Shown: positions 45,416-58,012 of the stretch, one piece after another
Position numbering within the stretch: the stretch's first letter is position 1
How the letters are laid out: each line of letters opens with the position of its first letter
NCBI RefSeq assembly: GCF_032854445.1
Contig: NC_088302.1
Location: 46,472,521 to 46,536,520 of the forward strand
DNA: 64,000 nt
Source of the DNA: Liolophura sinensis
Taxonomy: Eukaryota > Mollusca > Polyplacophora > Chitonida > Chitonidae
Reading direction: 5' to 3'
The notes under the pieces: model-generated
What the model saw: the letters and a program-made list of their open reading frames with translations, nothing else
The model's database searches: none
What the model was told of the DNA's origin: nothing
Translations under genes and position numbers: made by a program

Positions 45416-47699
45416 CTATTTATGTAGTAAATTTGTCAACTTCAACCTTAAAAATATACATTCTTGAACTTTCTACAACATATCAAAAATTGGTCAACCT
45501 ATCATGACCATTATTTTGTTAACAGTTGTTGTTGGTAGTAACCTTGGTAACTTGTAGGGGGTAGGAAGTAACACAGGACAAAACGTTTTCAGTTCTAACA
45601 AAAACATACAAAAATCTGATATATTTTAACTGAATGCAAAATAACAGTGCAGAAATTCATAGTACATCAACCACCAAATATGTCTGTAAGGCAGTGTTAC
45701 CCAATCAGTTCTCCTTCACTCTTCAGTTTGGAGACAAGTCTTGGATCGAACTCCCCAAATTATTCATATGGTGCTATCCCTATCTTGGACATGGACCGTG
45801 ACTGAGTAAATGTATTTATTTAGTTTGTATGTGTATAGTTATAATTTATCTGCTGTATGAGTTTTTTGGTATGTGGGGAACGTTTCTTGTATGCGTAATT
45901 TTGATATATACATCAGTGCTGTGTGTTTTCTTACCAGAAATCCCAAAAGCGGCATATTTGCAACATTTAATTTTAATATATCAGTCGGCATGACTCCCAC
46001 CGTCTAAACAAGAGTAGATCTGCTCGAAAATGATTGCTATATCTACATGGTTTGAAATATTTCCCATTTGTGTAAAACATAAAACATGTTCACATTAAAA
46101 TAAATCACTTGCCGGAAGCAGTTTTGATACGTGTAGGTGAAAACGAGAATCTTCCATAGATCAGAACCATTCTTGAACAAGTCCACAGCTTGCAGGCAAG
46201 CGCCGTTTGATCACTCGCCATATTGATAGTGTTTTTATGTGACATTAGAGGATTAATCTTTCAAACTCCTTTGACGACTATCTGCTTACAGCAGTTCTTC
46301 TGTGGTTTGACAGCATGGTTAATGCGTCCCTCGCATGGGCAGACAAGAGCCACATGATGTCTAGAAAATGAATTCACCGGCTGAACAGACGCTTACGTAA
46401 CACTTTGATCAGTCTGTTTGCAAAGTCGATGTTCCCTTTAAATAAGCCTTTCCGTCAGTGGACGAAAAATAAATGTCCAATTCAGCGTCCAAATTCATAA
46501 CAAGGTCGCACAATAGTTACGTTTTCTGGCTTTAAAAACTTATAAACACTGAAATACACTGAAAGAGGTTGTGTTGACTTGTAACTCTTTGCATCTTTCC
46601 AACAACAATCTTTTAAGCGGATCTCCACTCAAAAATATTTGCAAAACACAGGATTACGCATGGGAATCTCCCAAATCCCAGACAGGAAAGACAGATTACA
46701 ATATAACATTATATCCTTATGTTTTTCTTATGTTACAATTTCGCTCAAAAAAGAGGTAAATTTGTAGAAAATTTCATGTTTATTTATCCCCTGGTGAAAT
46801 ATGCATCTGTGCAACGTTTCATTAGCTTTAATAGCTTTTCTACGTTTCCTTCCGATGTCATTTCCTCCGATACTTTCGTCTTTGAGCAGGAACGCTTATC
46901 TTTTCCATCTATATCAATTCCAGAAATGTTTATCATTTACAATGTGAACAAAGTAATACACAAGGTATAAAATGATTTCATTCACATTCCCCCATAATTT
47001 TTATAGATTACCAATATCTTGAAAGGATAATAAAATCGGTGGGGAGGGGGGCGACGACTTAAGATAAAGAGAAATTCAGTTCTAAACGTGTGTCTAAAAG
47101 GTATAGGTACTACAAAAAATGATAAGTCGCATGTTTTTTTTTATTGTTTTGACAACATTTTATTTGCTATCTTCAGGATACGTAGAAAGTCACACAGGTA
47201 GCACGTATACATTCATAATTCAGCTACATAAATGACAGAAGCCTGAGCAGGGGTTAGATTAAAGAATGGTATCAACGGGTGTAGCCAATGAAAAGAGCTA
47301 TAGGTATGATGTTTAACACAAAGACAATCTGTAAATGCTGAAATTGTGTCTTCAACCAGACGATTCAACCGAAATATAAAAGGTTAAATACGAGACTTTT
47401 TAGTTCCTGTGGAGTATCCATGCCGTTGCACTGTTAGCTAGAGGTGGATCACAACATCATGGTGTGTCTGCTGTTGGTGTGTTATTGACCAGGAACAGGC
47501 AATAATGCTTCGGATTGGTAAACGACCGTCTTGTTTCGACGTCTAGATCAATCAATGAATAATTAAAACTTAACTTCACCTCGGCAGAATATTACAGCCA
47601 TATCTTGGCGAGAACATGTTTAAACCAGGAAACACTATAGGTCTCTTTTATGCGATAATGAGAACATCTAAGGTGAAACGAAAATTGACTCACACGTTA
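45416..47699. other. No recognised feature
   Basis: Open frames 46571-46970 are unrecognised. A G-rich patch (GGTGGGGAGGGGGGCGACGA) lies at 47039. No repeat family seen. Confidence 0.45.
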
Positions 47700-47871
47700 A
47701 ATTTATTTATTTTATTTATTTGATTGGTGTTTTACGCCTTACTCGAGAATATTTCACTTATACGACGGCGGCCAGCATTATGGTGGGTGGAAACCGGGCA
47801 GAGCCCGGGGGAAACCCACAACCATCTGCAGGTTGCTGACAGACCTTCCCACATACGGCCGGAGAGGAACA
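47700..47871 (-). repeat. SINE A, young 5'-truncated copy
   Basis: TTTATTTATTTGATTGGTGT, TTTACGCCTTACTCGAGAAT, 'CTTATACGACGGCGGCCAGC', GGAAACCGGGCAGAGCCCGG and CTTCCCACATACGGCCGGAG. It stops before the tRNA head. Flanks CACGTTAAAT and CATGTTAAAA may be an imperfect target-site duplication. It is close to what I take as the family consensus. Confidence 0.9.
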
Positions 47872-50800
47872 CATGTTAAAACCAACTAAAATAACCCAAT
47901 GACACGTAATCAAAACATAATCTAGAAAAATGTATGAAAAGTCCATTATGGACATGTAGGTCACACTTATCTTGCCGTGGATTAACGAAGATCGTGAGCA
48001 GAGAGCACAGATGGTAGCTCATTTGAATGTATATTTTTACCAAAGCTAGAAGTCAATGTTGGTACTTCTTTTCAGCCATTTGATGTTGTGTTACATACTG
48101 TCAATTTATTCGTTTTGAGACTAGCGGTTTGTATCCGAATGTCTATTACGGCGCCTAGATTTCGAAATTTTGGTAGATTTTGTCAATCGATTATTTCCCT
48201 TCATTAGCCTCGAAGGGAAAAATGTAAACGTTTACCAATAATTCTGTGCTATATGTCAATTTGGACAAATGCACGAATCCTACAATTTGCAAAATGTAGT
48301 CTGGAAATTGAATTTGCTTGTTACGATTCGTTAAGTGGACTGGATATTTATTGTGGAAATGAACTTCCGGTACGTTACTTTCCACAACGTAAGATATGCT
48401 CATCTGAACATCATGAATTTTTCATGTATGGTCATCAGTTTTTTTAGATATTTCTACGTAAGAAGAATTCTTGGTCCGCAACATTTGACACGCGAGTTCA
48501 CTCAAAAAACGCATTCAACTCGAGTTTCGAAAGTCGTATAATTTTCAGAAAAGATATGTAAAGATGGTCAACAAGAAAACTACATTCTCATTCTAGTTGT
48601 TGTTGTTGTTACATATACACATAGAAAGGGAAATAAGTGTATATAGTAGATTTGATCCGATTCGGAGGTGTGATGGGAACTGTGTTCCATGTAACCGTGA
48701 ATGTCTCCTGGAGCCGTTTATATTGTATTTCTGCTTAAACCAGGAACATGCTGGTGAAATATGTCCTCTAGGTCTGGTTCGTTTGCAATGTTTTCATGTG
48801 TTTGTTAAATATGATGACTGACGTCTAATACTTTCACTTAAAATCACTGCGTTGCTTTTCACCTCATTCTGCATTGTCCATGATGTTGGGCTGCAGTGGT
48901 CGAAGTTATGTTGCTACTCTTAAGAGCTTACATGAACTGTTGGAATACAAATGACGTAAATTATGTGTGACCATTTGAGAACTACTCTTGTAGTATTTCA
49001 TTTCGGAACTGCAGGTGACCAAGGAATGTCGCATGGATCGCTAGTTACTCTTGACCAAGGTAATATTAAGGAGTTGTAATTATATGACTACGATAATATT
49101 TGACATTCTGACCACTGATTGTCTCGAGGGTTGCGACATATGACAAGAGGTATGCCTATATCAATGGGTGTATTTAATTTGTTGTAATAATGGTCACATT
49201 ATTTACATGTGTAGTGGAAATTCAGGAAGGCCACCATGAACTGTGTTTGCGACACTTCGTCTAATGCTATCGACGAACGAAAAAAAAAACCGAATTTCGC
49301 CTTTCTTCTCGCTATGCAGTGTTATGATCCAGTCCGGCTTTCAATCAGAAATCAGAGTTATGCTGTTTTTCCTCTGACATACGATGTTATTTGATTTGTG
49401 ATTACGTGTCCAACAGTTTTTCCAAGAAAGACCTGTATAAACACACCGAAGTGTTCCCAGGAACTATATGCAAGGGCTTGTTGAAGACAAGAAGAGTTTT
49501 CAATTCTTTTGGTCTGTCGGAACAATGAAGTGAATATGTCAACTAATGATGCCTTCCCCTTTATGTCTACAGCTATATTTTTTGAAGATCTTCAAATTGA
49601 ACTGTGAATTACATCGTGACAAATAGTGGCCTTGATTTGTGCACAGTTTCATCATTTTCCAGAAAACACTGCTGTCGACGGAACTAATTAATCAGGGTGA
49701 CGCTGTATCACAATTTTAATGCTGTGGGCAAGATTATTATCGATGAAATATATTCAGCCAATGGATACTACACATTTCTCAAGCTGTGACCACTGATCTC
49801 GTCATTACATCTGACAAAGCACCTCGAAATCCCACAGCACGTCGCACAAAATCTTGGATGTAATATAATGCTACGCAAGGCTTAACCGTGGAAAGTATCG
49901 AATGTGTCAAGCAGTTGCACTAAGTCTCGCAAACGCCATTGCACGTCCGTGGAAACATAATAGAAAACAATACATAGGCTTTCCAAATGTCCATTGATGA
50001 CTGATTAACAGATGCACCTCCCCCACACACCTTTCTCAATGTAATTGTACGAGATGCTGTTGGCTGAAGTATATAACATTGAACTTTCACGGAAACAATA
50101 CCATGCACAATCTATACAGATTTAATACAATATATATATATATACCTAATAAATAGCTTAACAATATACAAAGAAAAATAACAATAAAAACATTCCCCTG
50201 TGGTTCAAATCCCCCCTTATTAACTCACTTTGTTAAGCACCAAAAATATGCAATGATAGGGATCGAACTCGTGATGTCATTCGACACGAGTTTTCAAGGG
50301 CGTATGTTTCCACTGTTAGTACAATTGCGGACAATGTGATATATGCCATGACATATTAAGGTGAATGTAAAAAGTACATTTGTCTTCTGATAAATCCAAA
50401 AAGTTTAAATCGCATCACTCTAATACTCTAATTTTTCAAACACATTTTATTTAGTGATTGTATTTCATATTCAAGTACATTTTCCTTGTTTTTCTGCATG
50501 AATAATATTTCTCCTCACTTCTGCACTGAAGTGGAACGATTGCCTTCTCTAGCTGCATGACCCCTTTCTTTTTTCTCACCTGACTTCGTTGGGAATTGGT
50601 TTATATCCTCCATTTTCACTGTTACGCGATTTAAGTAGGTAAAATGTAGTATCTATTTCGAAATCCTTTTAATGTTTCAAAATAGGTCAATCTAGCTTTC
50701 CTCCTACACGTCTTCTTTTAAACGAGGGCTTGAATGGAATGAATGAAGGAATGAATGATCATGGCTTAGCGCCACCTCAGAAGTACTGTAAACATACTGT

Positions 50801-51234
50801 GGCGAGAACATGTTTTAAAACAGAAGAATGTTTTTTCTTGTCAAGAATGTTCATGTGCCTTCCCTGACAAGACCGTGTTTAGTGATATTAATACATGCTT
50901 TGAAACGCATTTGCTGGAATCTCCGATTAACTTCTCAAGTCAGTACTTTGAAATCGCAATTTATTCTGCAAATCATTTTGACATCAAAGAGCCTTTTAAA
51001 GAAACACGATAATTACCTTGAAGATAGCCTCGATTAAATAAAGCCGATTAAGATGTTTGTTGACAGCCTAAGATGTGTTTGCTGGCGTCAAGGTTACGGA
51101 CTGGAAAAAAGATGTCTCTGCTATATCGGGAAAACTGGAGCGAGTCTTTCTCGCACGATGTGGTTTGTATAGCATTGCACAGCATAGCGATGAATCTGTT
51201 AACACCAGTCATGCTGTGTATTGTGGGACCATCT
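47872..51234. other. No supported gene
   Basis: Open frames on both strands at 48191-48541, 48597-48821 and 50828-51037 show no domain. A short (TA)n tract lies at 50131-50144 and GAATGAATGAAGGAATGAAT near 50736. A weak B-box-like word (GGATCGAACTCG) at 50259 has no cloverleaf around it. Confidence 0.45.
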
Positions 51235-51690
51235 AAAATTGAACTTGAACTCCCCTGGTTACACTTATTATGTGATCCACATGTGTGACAATCAAGCACT
51301 GAACATGTCTTACAGCAGTTAGTTTTACCATGTGATCCGCTCTGAGTCACACTCAAGCACTGAAAGTGTCTTCCCGTAGTTACAATTACCATATGACCCA
51401 TACTGTGTCACAATCAATCACTGAAAGTGTCTTCCCGTAGTTACAATTACCATGTGATCCATACTGTGTCACAATCAATCACTGAAAGTGTCTTCCCGTA
51501 GTTACAATTACCATGTGATCCATACTGTGTCACAATCAATCACTGAAAGTGTCTTCCCGTAGTTACAATTACCATGTGATCCATACTGTGTCACAATCAA
51601 TCACTGAAAGTGTCTTCCGGTAGTTACAATTACCATGTGATCCATACTGTGTCACAATCAATCACTGAAGTGGGCTTCTCGTAGTAACAC
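51235..51690 (+). repeat. Tandem array, period 61 bp, about 7 units
   Basis: Unit: CTGAAAGTGTCTTCCCGTAG, TTACAATTACCATGTGATCC, ATACTGTGTCACAATCAATC, A. Landmark CTGAAAGTG starts at 51421, 51482, 51543 and 51604, so the period is 61. The right units are nearly identical; the left ones (51235-51360) are diverged, a gradient typical of one-ended growth. A minus-strand open frame of 117 codons here is repeat-derived. Confidence 0.94.
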
Positions 51691-52689
51691 CACTCTTGTG
51701 GTCAGCTCTGTATTTGTACCGAGAAATGGGGCCTCACGAAACGCCTTACATATTCCACTACATTATACAACTATACATCTATACATAACTGAGTTAAGTA
51801 CAATAGCAGGGTCCAAACTGTTCTTGACATGGAGGCTCGAGGTCTAACGTGGCGTATACCGCTATTCCAAAATGAAAGTAAATTTGGTTATTAATGTCAC
51901 ACATATCAAACCAAATCATCGCGCTTTAGTAAATAAGCAGGCTCGGTGATTTTTGCTTGGATGTACATTTTCGAATATTGTAGAACTGTTATACAATTCA
52001 GTCCAAATGTTAAGATCTTTAAGTCAGATCACGTTTTCATTTTGCATAAAAATATCTCCATATGCATGCTTATAGTTGTATTTCATTCAGTGGTGACAAC
52101 GTTTTAAGTGAGGTAAACGGATACGAAATTCGGGAAAAGATTCCTTTTTTATCACCAATTATAAACTCACTTCTGCTTTTTTTGCATTACTGTGGTGTAT
52201 ACTAAAATATATCCTGTAAAGAAATCGTTATCTTATGTTCTAATACACTAAAAATTCTTCAGGTTTCAGGAACTTTACGCCACAAAACCCTTGAAAACAT
52301 CATCATGAGTAATTTCTTGGACGCCGAAGAAAAAGTTTGGGCGAAATTACTTGTACTGAGAAGATAAGAAAAGGCGTAGGAGAGGGTGAAGTCGTTGAGA
52401 AGAGACCACTTATTGCTAGTCTTCCTGTAATTAAAGCACGCTTTCCCCACGCCTTTGGCGTGGATGAATTTCCCTTAACAACAGTGTGTGTCTGGATATC
52501 ATAGGATGAAAACTATAGAAAATATGAAGCTTTCAGTGATAACATAGCGGCTATACATCTTGAACTGCGAGATATGTACCGGGAAGGGTTTATATTGTTG
52601 GGATGAAAATATATTAAACAAAGAATCTATCTATTTCCCCAGGTTAATAAATTGATCATAATCATGAAAATTGTCCCATAAAGTAAACT
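51691..52689. other. No recognised feature
   Basis: No exon or repeat recognised; the minus-strand frame at 52259-52450 is unremarkable. Confidence 0.45.
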
Positions 52690-52860
52690 GAATCAATGCA
52701 AAAAGATTTACAGCATAGAAACTGAAACAAGAGGAGGGTTGACAGTGTGATAGTTTGCAAATGACCGGTAGTCGGTGAAATACTACCTCTTTAACACCGC
52801 CTAACTCGGAATTAGGGGAGTATATTCATCATGTTGAACGCGATCGTCACATTAGATTTA
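52690..52860 (+). repeat. Family D, 5' half
   Basis: AAAAAGATTTACAGCATAGA, AACTGAAACAAGAGGAGGGT, 'GACAGTGTGATAGTTTGCAA' and TCGGTGAAATACTACCTCTT. It breaks down after about 52800. The matching 3' half is at 53100-53300, so the two may be one element split by about 250 bp. Confidence 0.65.
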
Positions 52861-53099
52861 TGAACAGTTACAATCAAAGCGCAACCGTGATACATATTTT
52901 ATTATTGACAACTTTTATACCAGAATGGTACATGTACATGATTTGAATACTTTTCACTCTAAACATACCTTGCGTGTTTCCAACGTTGAAAACTGCTGAC
53001 TACTGTTTTTGCATAATTTCGTCGCTATCTCGTACTTTATTTGTTTTCCATATTGGTTTACGGCTGGTATATGAATGTCTGTTTCGACGTATAGGTTCC

Positions 53100-53300
53100 C
53101 TCTCCCCAGAACTATGGTTTAGGCAGTAGTAGGTAAAACAACGCAGGAATGTTACTTGAAATATCTTAGACGTCAGTGGCCTAGAATTACTTAATATGCT
53201 GTGGTGTCATCACATTTGGTAAACAAGGTCAAAAAGCAATGGAAACAAGCCTCGGTGATTCTTAGTATACCAGCAGAATCCTGGTTAAAGAAGGAATATA
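53100..53300 (+). repeat. Family D, 3' half and start of a following unit
   Basis: GAACTATGGTTTAGGCAGTA, GACGTCAGTGGCCTAGAATT, 'ACTTAATATGCTGTGGTGTC', ATCACATTTGGTAAAC, then AGCCTCGGTGATTCTTAGTA and CCAGCAGAATCCTGGTTAAA, the landmarks expected at the start of the next unit. Confidence 0.7.
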
Positions 53301-55194
53301 ATATACATTAGGCGAGACCCAAAACATTACATATGCATTGTTTATACACCTCAAACCTATTCATGAGAGAGCAAATAAATTTGCAGAGACAACATTCTTA
53401 ACCTCAAAGCACAGGCTTGGATCTGGATGGCGTGCATGTAGCGGCAATTTTGGCAACATATTTCTCCAGCTATAAAAGCTTTAAAATGTTTTATAAAACG
53501 GTGTCAAATAAAAATTGATCCTAACGACGTGCCAGTATGCAAAAATACAATGTCCTTTTAGACAACAACATGCAATCCACCGAGAAGAAAGTATCAAAAC
53601 CTACGATTGTCCTCAATTCTTCGTACCCAGCATCAAATATTTAGGGCAACATTTTTTCTAAAATTTGATCAAGTTTCTTCATCGTGCGTCGCGTTATTTT
53701 TATGGGAATTACAAGAACACACACACAAAAATTACGATCCAAAGAAAGTCTACAAATTAAAAAATAACCCGGATCTGCAAGGTGTTGGACGTCTTGTAAC
53801 AAGATGCAACCAAATAATCAGTCACAATTATATATGAACGCCTTTTACAGCATTTAAGATTTTTAAGATATTGTCCATACGTCTAGTCATGCTGCTACAA
53901 CACCCAGTGGTGTCTAACTAAATGCACTGCATGCTTGATGTCAGGTGATGTGTGTAATCATGCGGATATAGCCTAGACAGCAGTTTCTTAGTGCCTGCAC
54001 ACTGTTTGGTCGTCCATGTTTCTGCCTCACCTTGAGCCACATCTTCTTGTGCATTCCAGTTCACACAACTTTACAAATAAACAATACAAAACATGTCTAG
54101 TATAGTTTAAAACCAGTAGTTTTACTGAAAGAAAATATGGAGAGTGTGTCCAGAACCTCTGTCACTCTGCTTCATAACTGCTTACCTCGGACAAGATCGT
54201 CAAGCTCCATATATATGAACGGTTCATTCAAAGCAAAAATGACGTACATATTTTGAATGGTATCTTATGAACTAGCATGGTACAATTAATAGGTTTTATT
54301 CATTTGGCTGGAGCAGTTCTAAGCTCTTTCCTTCAACACTGAAAACTCTGTTCGTCATGATTGATATGAATGAGTCTTTAATGGTTCATGTTGAAAGTTG
54401 TTCTGGAAAATTAGTCGTGTGATTGTTGACCAGGGACGTCCATTATGGTTTTGGCTAGTACAATAATGTCTGAATTCAAGCCTAATTCATTACTATAATT
54501 GCTCTGTCCTTGTTAGACGGTGATAAATCTCTGATGTTTTGGCCATCTAGTATTGCCTTAATCAGTCTGCCGGCGTCACTTGTGCCGAGATATTGCGAGT
54601 ATGAATGATATATCCGATTATTGTTATAAGACAAAATACTGGCGAAAACTATTCACGGTAACAAGTCCTGTCAGGCACTAGATTAACATTAGAAAGGTTT
54701 CCACAACAGATATAAATCATATAATGATACGAAATCTGTTAGATCTGACATTCCTATACTTCTCGCAGATCACATAGGTGTGTACAACCGTATGACCAAT
54801 TTCCAAAACGACCAAAAACACCAGTTCTCAGAGAAATGATATATCGATAGTAATTGAAAGCTGGTAACATGTAGAAGAAGTCATCAGTTTTTAATGGTTT
54901 ACGGAAGATGATTTTCTATGCGATGCATCCAATTTACAGAAGATTTACAGAATTTTCTGTAGAAGATATCTGAACTGTACAAAACCGGTCTATTTCACAA
55001 AAGTGTGGAGGTCATAGATAAAATAATAGGCCTAGTGTAGGCCTTCAGTTGTCTGATTTAGAAATTTTAATATATGCACACATCAGACGTCGCGTACCAC
55101 CTTTATTGCTTTGGCAAGTTGATAAAATCATATACTGTATATAGCTGTCACAAGACTCCGACTACGTAGGAAATCAGTTTCTCTTCGTATCGTG
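53301..55194. other. No recognised feature
   Basis: The plus-strand frame at 53607-53837 has no domain. No repeat family recognised. Confidence 0.45.
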
Positions 55195-55890
55195 GCGGGA
55201 TCCCTTCGTGTGTATGTGCTGACAACACAGCAGTTTGAATAATTCTAGACCAGTGACGTCTAATATATTACAATTAACATCACTGCATTTTGTAAAACCT
55301 AATTCTGCTTAAGTCATGATGCTAGGGGGCGTAAAAATTGCTACTATATATGCATTTACATGAACAATTAGAGTAAAACCCTGATAAGTAAATTGACAAG
55401 AGGCTGTCTTTCACCGGTTACGTGTAACCGTTTGTCAGCTATCACGCTGTCATCGCAGCTCTGGTTTTACTCTCTATGCTGTACCTTACGTCTTTAATTA
55501 TATTGTATCCCTGCATAAATCATGATTCTGCTGGTGGACTTAGCATACACGAGGCCTGTCCGCTTGCATCGTTTTAATGTGGTTGTATGTTAAATGTGAT
55601 GACAATACAGCATTTTGAGCATTTCTAGACCAGTGACGTCTAGTAAATTGCATTTAACATCGCTGCATTTTTGAAAATCTAATTCTGTCAACGCCGTGGT
55701 GCTAGGGAGCGTACGAATCGGGGCTATTTATGCATCTGATAAACAAACAGAATAAACCCCTGACTGAGGTAAACTGACAAGATCTGGTATTTCACCAATT
55801 ACGTGTGACTATTTGTCGGATATCACACTGTCATCGCTGCTCTGATTTTACTCTCTATGCTGTACGTCTTTCATTATATTATATGTAATG
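55195..55890 (-). repeat. Family D head-to-tail dimer, best preserved
   Basis: Two minus-orientation units. The landmark CCAGTGACGTCTA occurs at 55250 and 55628 (378 bp apart). Each unit continues CATCACTGCATTTTGTAAAA, 'GGTGCTAGGGAGCGTACGAA' or its variant, TTTCACCGGTTACGTGTAAC, TATCACGCTGTCATCGCAGC and TCTGGTTTTACTCTCTATGC. Between units is TTGTATCCCTGCATAAATCA, TGATTCTGCTGGTGGACTTA. There is no tRNA-like promoter and no poly-A or simple tail. Confidence 0.85.
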
Positions 55891-56040
55891 AACATGGCTG
55901 CCTTTCCGGCCCCTAGCCACAGGTTAAGCGGTATTAGATACAGTTCGAAAATGACGAGCCTTACAGACCTTAACCGAACAGATTGTGATTCAAGTGACGG
56001 ACGATTACGTCTTTCCCGTGAATATGTAAGGATCTCATAC

Positions 56041-56165
56041 TACAAGAGGCGCCATCTATGATGTTAAACATGACATGCTGGTCTGTATAAAAGCTGTCAG
56101 CAAGATAGACGGATACACTCGGCAACCAGCGCCATCTATGTTGTTAAATACCATGTACGTTGTAG
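56041..56165 (+). repeat. Small direct repeat around the TATA box
   Basis: GCGCCATCTATGATGTTAAA (56050) recurs as GCGCCATCTATGTTGTTAAA (56130), 80 bp apart. The TATA-like word lies between. Confidence 0.7.
56086..56093 (+). promoter_or_regulatory. Possible TATA box
   Basis: TATAAAAG, a consensus TATA word. Transcription would start near 56115-56120, giving an untranslated leader of about 235 bases before the Kozak-type ATG at 56354. The leader would contain a short upstream frame (ATG at 56138, 28 codons). A single 8-base match in AT-rich DNA is weak evidence on its own. Confidence 0.25.
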
Positions 56166-56353
56166 ATGGTCCCAGAGGCCACACTTCGCTGGTTATGTAC
56201 GACCATTTGACTTGTAGTCGTTGATTTGGTTCTACTGTCCATGCCGCAGTGTGCTATACTTGCAGTTATTTGCTTAATGGCGCCAGGGATTTACTGAGAT
56301 AGATCAAAGACGAGGCGAGGCAAATGTCGAGGCTTGTCTGAACCTGAGCCGCC

Positions 56354-56413
56354 ATGGCAGAAGGAATTCTATTATCTCTCGTTCCGCCAAGAGACAAGTT
56401 CTGTTTCTCACCA
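56354..56413 (+). CDS. Candidate first coding exon, 20 codons, unknown product
   Basis: GCCGCCATGG around the ATG is a full vertebrate-type Kozak match. Two in-frame TGA codons precede it within 15 bases, so the frame cannot extend upstream. It encodes MAEGILLSLVPPRDKFCFSP and meets a good donor CCA/GTAAGT in phase 0. I do not recognise the protein. The remaining exons would lie to the right, under or beyond the repeats at 56.5-64 kb; I found none. A TATA-like word sits 261 bases upstream. Each element could be chance, but the combination is unusual for this window. Confidence 0.33.
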
Positions 56414-56524
56414 GTAAGTTTATATTTTCTAAGTCAGTGTTTCGATATGATTTAACTGTTGTTTAGTTCTCATAGCGTTGTCTAATATATTCTCTTTATT
56501 TATCAGATTTATCTACTTCACGCA

Positions 56525-56742
56525 TAAGAGCCCTCAGTGGCTCAGATGGATAACGCGCGAGTCTCTCACAAATGCGATCGCTGTGAGTTCAATTCCAGCT
56601 CATGCTGCTTCCTCTCCGGCCGTTAGTGGGTAGGTCTTTCATCAACTTGCGGATGGTCGTTGGTTGCTGGCCACCATCGTATACGTGAAATATTCTTGAG
56701 TACGGCGTAAAAACACCAATCAATACATCAATCAATCAATCA
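56525..56742 (+). repeat. SINE A, complete copy with target-site duplication
   Basis: Head AGCCCTCAGTGGCTCAGATG, GATAACGCGCGAGTCTCTCA (A box), B box GAGTTCAATTCCAGC, then CTTCCTCTCCGGCCGTTAGT, a shortened core (GGTCGTTGGTTGCTGGCCAC) and 'TTGAGTACGGCGTAAAAACA' with a CAATCAATCAAT tail. Flanks ACTTCACGCA (56515-56524) and ACTTCACACA (56743-56752) match at 9 of 10. Confidence 0.92.
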
Positions 56743-56752
56743 ACTTCACACA

Positions 56753-57867
56753 GGTAGGCCTATTGCTAAAAATCAAGGTGTGGCATTGGTCTTGCTATAT
56801 ATTTTGTGTTGAATTTTCAGACGAATTGATCAGAACACAATATAACAACATGCACCAGTCATTGCTTCTTGATATATCGCATCAAGTGCTTTTATGTAAT
56901 ACTCTCGCGGAAACCTGATAGGCAATTTAAAGTTACTGTTCGGAAATCTGATAAACCTATGTTTATGCCAAAAAACAACATTGGTGACGTGTAAAGTCTG
57001 ATTTCCGTCAACTGTAGGGTAAATTTGAAGAGATATTCTTAATTTCAAGCGAAATATCCCAAGCACAGTTCAAATCGTCAACTGGTTGATCAAAATCCCA
57101 AGTCAAGTTCTCAAAGACCGGTTTTATTCATAAAATTAAACGTGTATATATTTGTAAAGGAAAATATTTACACTGAAGTCAGCAGTTTTCAATGATGTCG
57201 GAAAGACATACGTATGTAGTAATTGTCAAATCCAGTAGCAGTCCACAACATTTTATGTTCAAAACATTGAATATGTGTAAGAAAAGTGCAAAGGTATATT
57301 AGTTTCGCCGTTATTTAATTTATTGTTCACTGCGGTGATATTAAAACTGCGACATGTTTATGCTGCTCCTTGCCCCAGGGCCTTCTGGGATTTTGTTACC
57401 TATAAATAGATACTGTAGTTAACAGTATCAAATTATCTCTTACAATACAACATGGAAGAAGCCTTTTTAACAAATATACAGATTTCACCTGTAAATGTTT
57501 TACTGCGTGAAATATCAGTTTTACGAGGTCAATAGTTTTAACTGACCGAACATCTAAAAGGACAAAACCTCTTTAACAAGATTTGATATGTAATGTAGAA
57601 GTGATGTTTAGCGCTATTGATATTAACTTCATGAACATGAACACACAGAGCAGCTGACTTATTTTGTTGTCGTCTACAAAAGTAAGCCACTTGAGAGTTC
57701 TTAATGGCTGAGCAAATCACCGAGGGCACAGCCCATAGGAAAGAAATTGGTCAGTTTAACTGAAATGTAATAAAAAAGATTATAAAGCGACAGACCCTGT
57801 TTGCCTGACAGCTATACACCGAAGACATACAAATGATATCATGTTGTTAATACAATAACTTCGGCCT
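56753..57867. other. No recognised feature
   Basis: Minus-strand open frames at 56830-57066 and 57538-57729 show no domain. Confidence 0.45.
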
Positions 57868-58012
57868 GATTTCGTGGGAAGGTCTGTCATCAACCTCCGG
57901 ATGGTCGTGGGTTTCCACCAGGCTCTGCCCGATTCCTACCGGCTGACCACCGTCGTATAAGTGAAATATTCTTGAGTACGGCGTAAAACACCAGAACATC
58001 AAATAAATAAAA
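57868..58012 (+). repeat. SINE A, 5'-truncated copy
   Basis: TTCGTGGGAAGGTCTGTCAT, CAACCTCCGGATGGTCGTGG, GCTCTGCCCGATTCCTACCG, a short core deletion, then CCGTCGTATAAGTGAAATAT, TCTTGAGTACGGCGTAAAAC and an AAATAAATAAA tail. Confidence 0.88.

Noticed and set aside
51048-51401. 117-codon minus-strand open frame
   Set aside because: It runs through the left part of the 61-bp tandem array, so its repeated peptide reflects the array. No start context or domain is seen.
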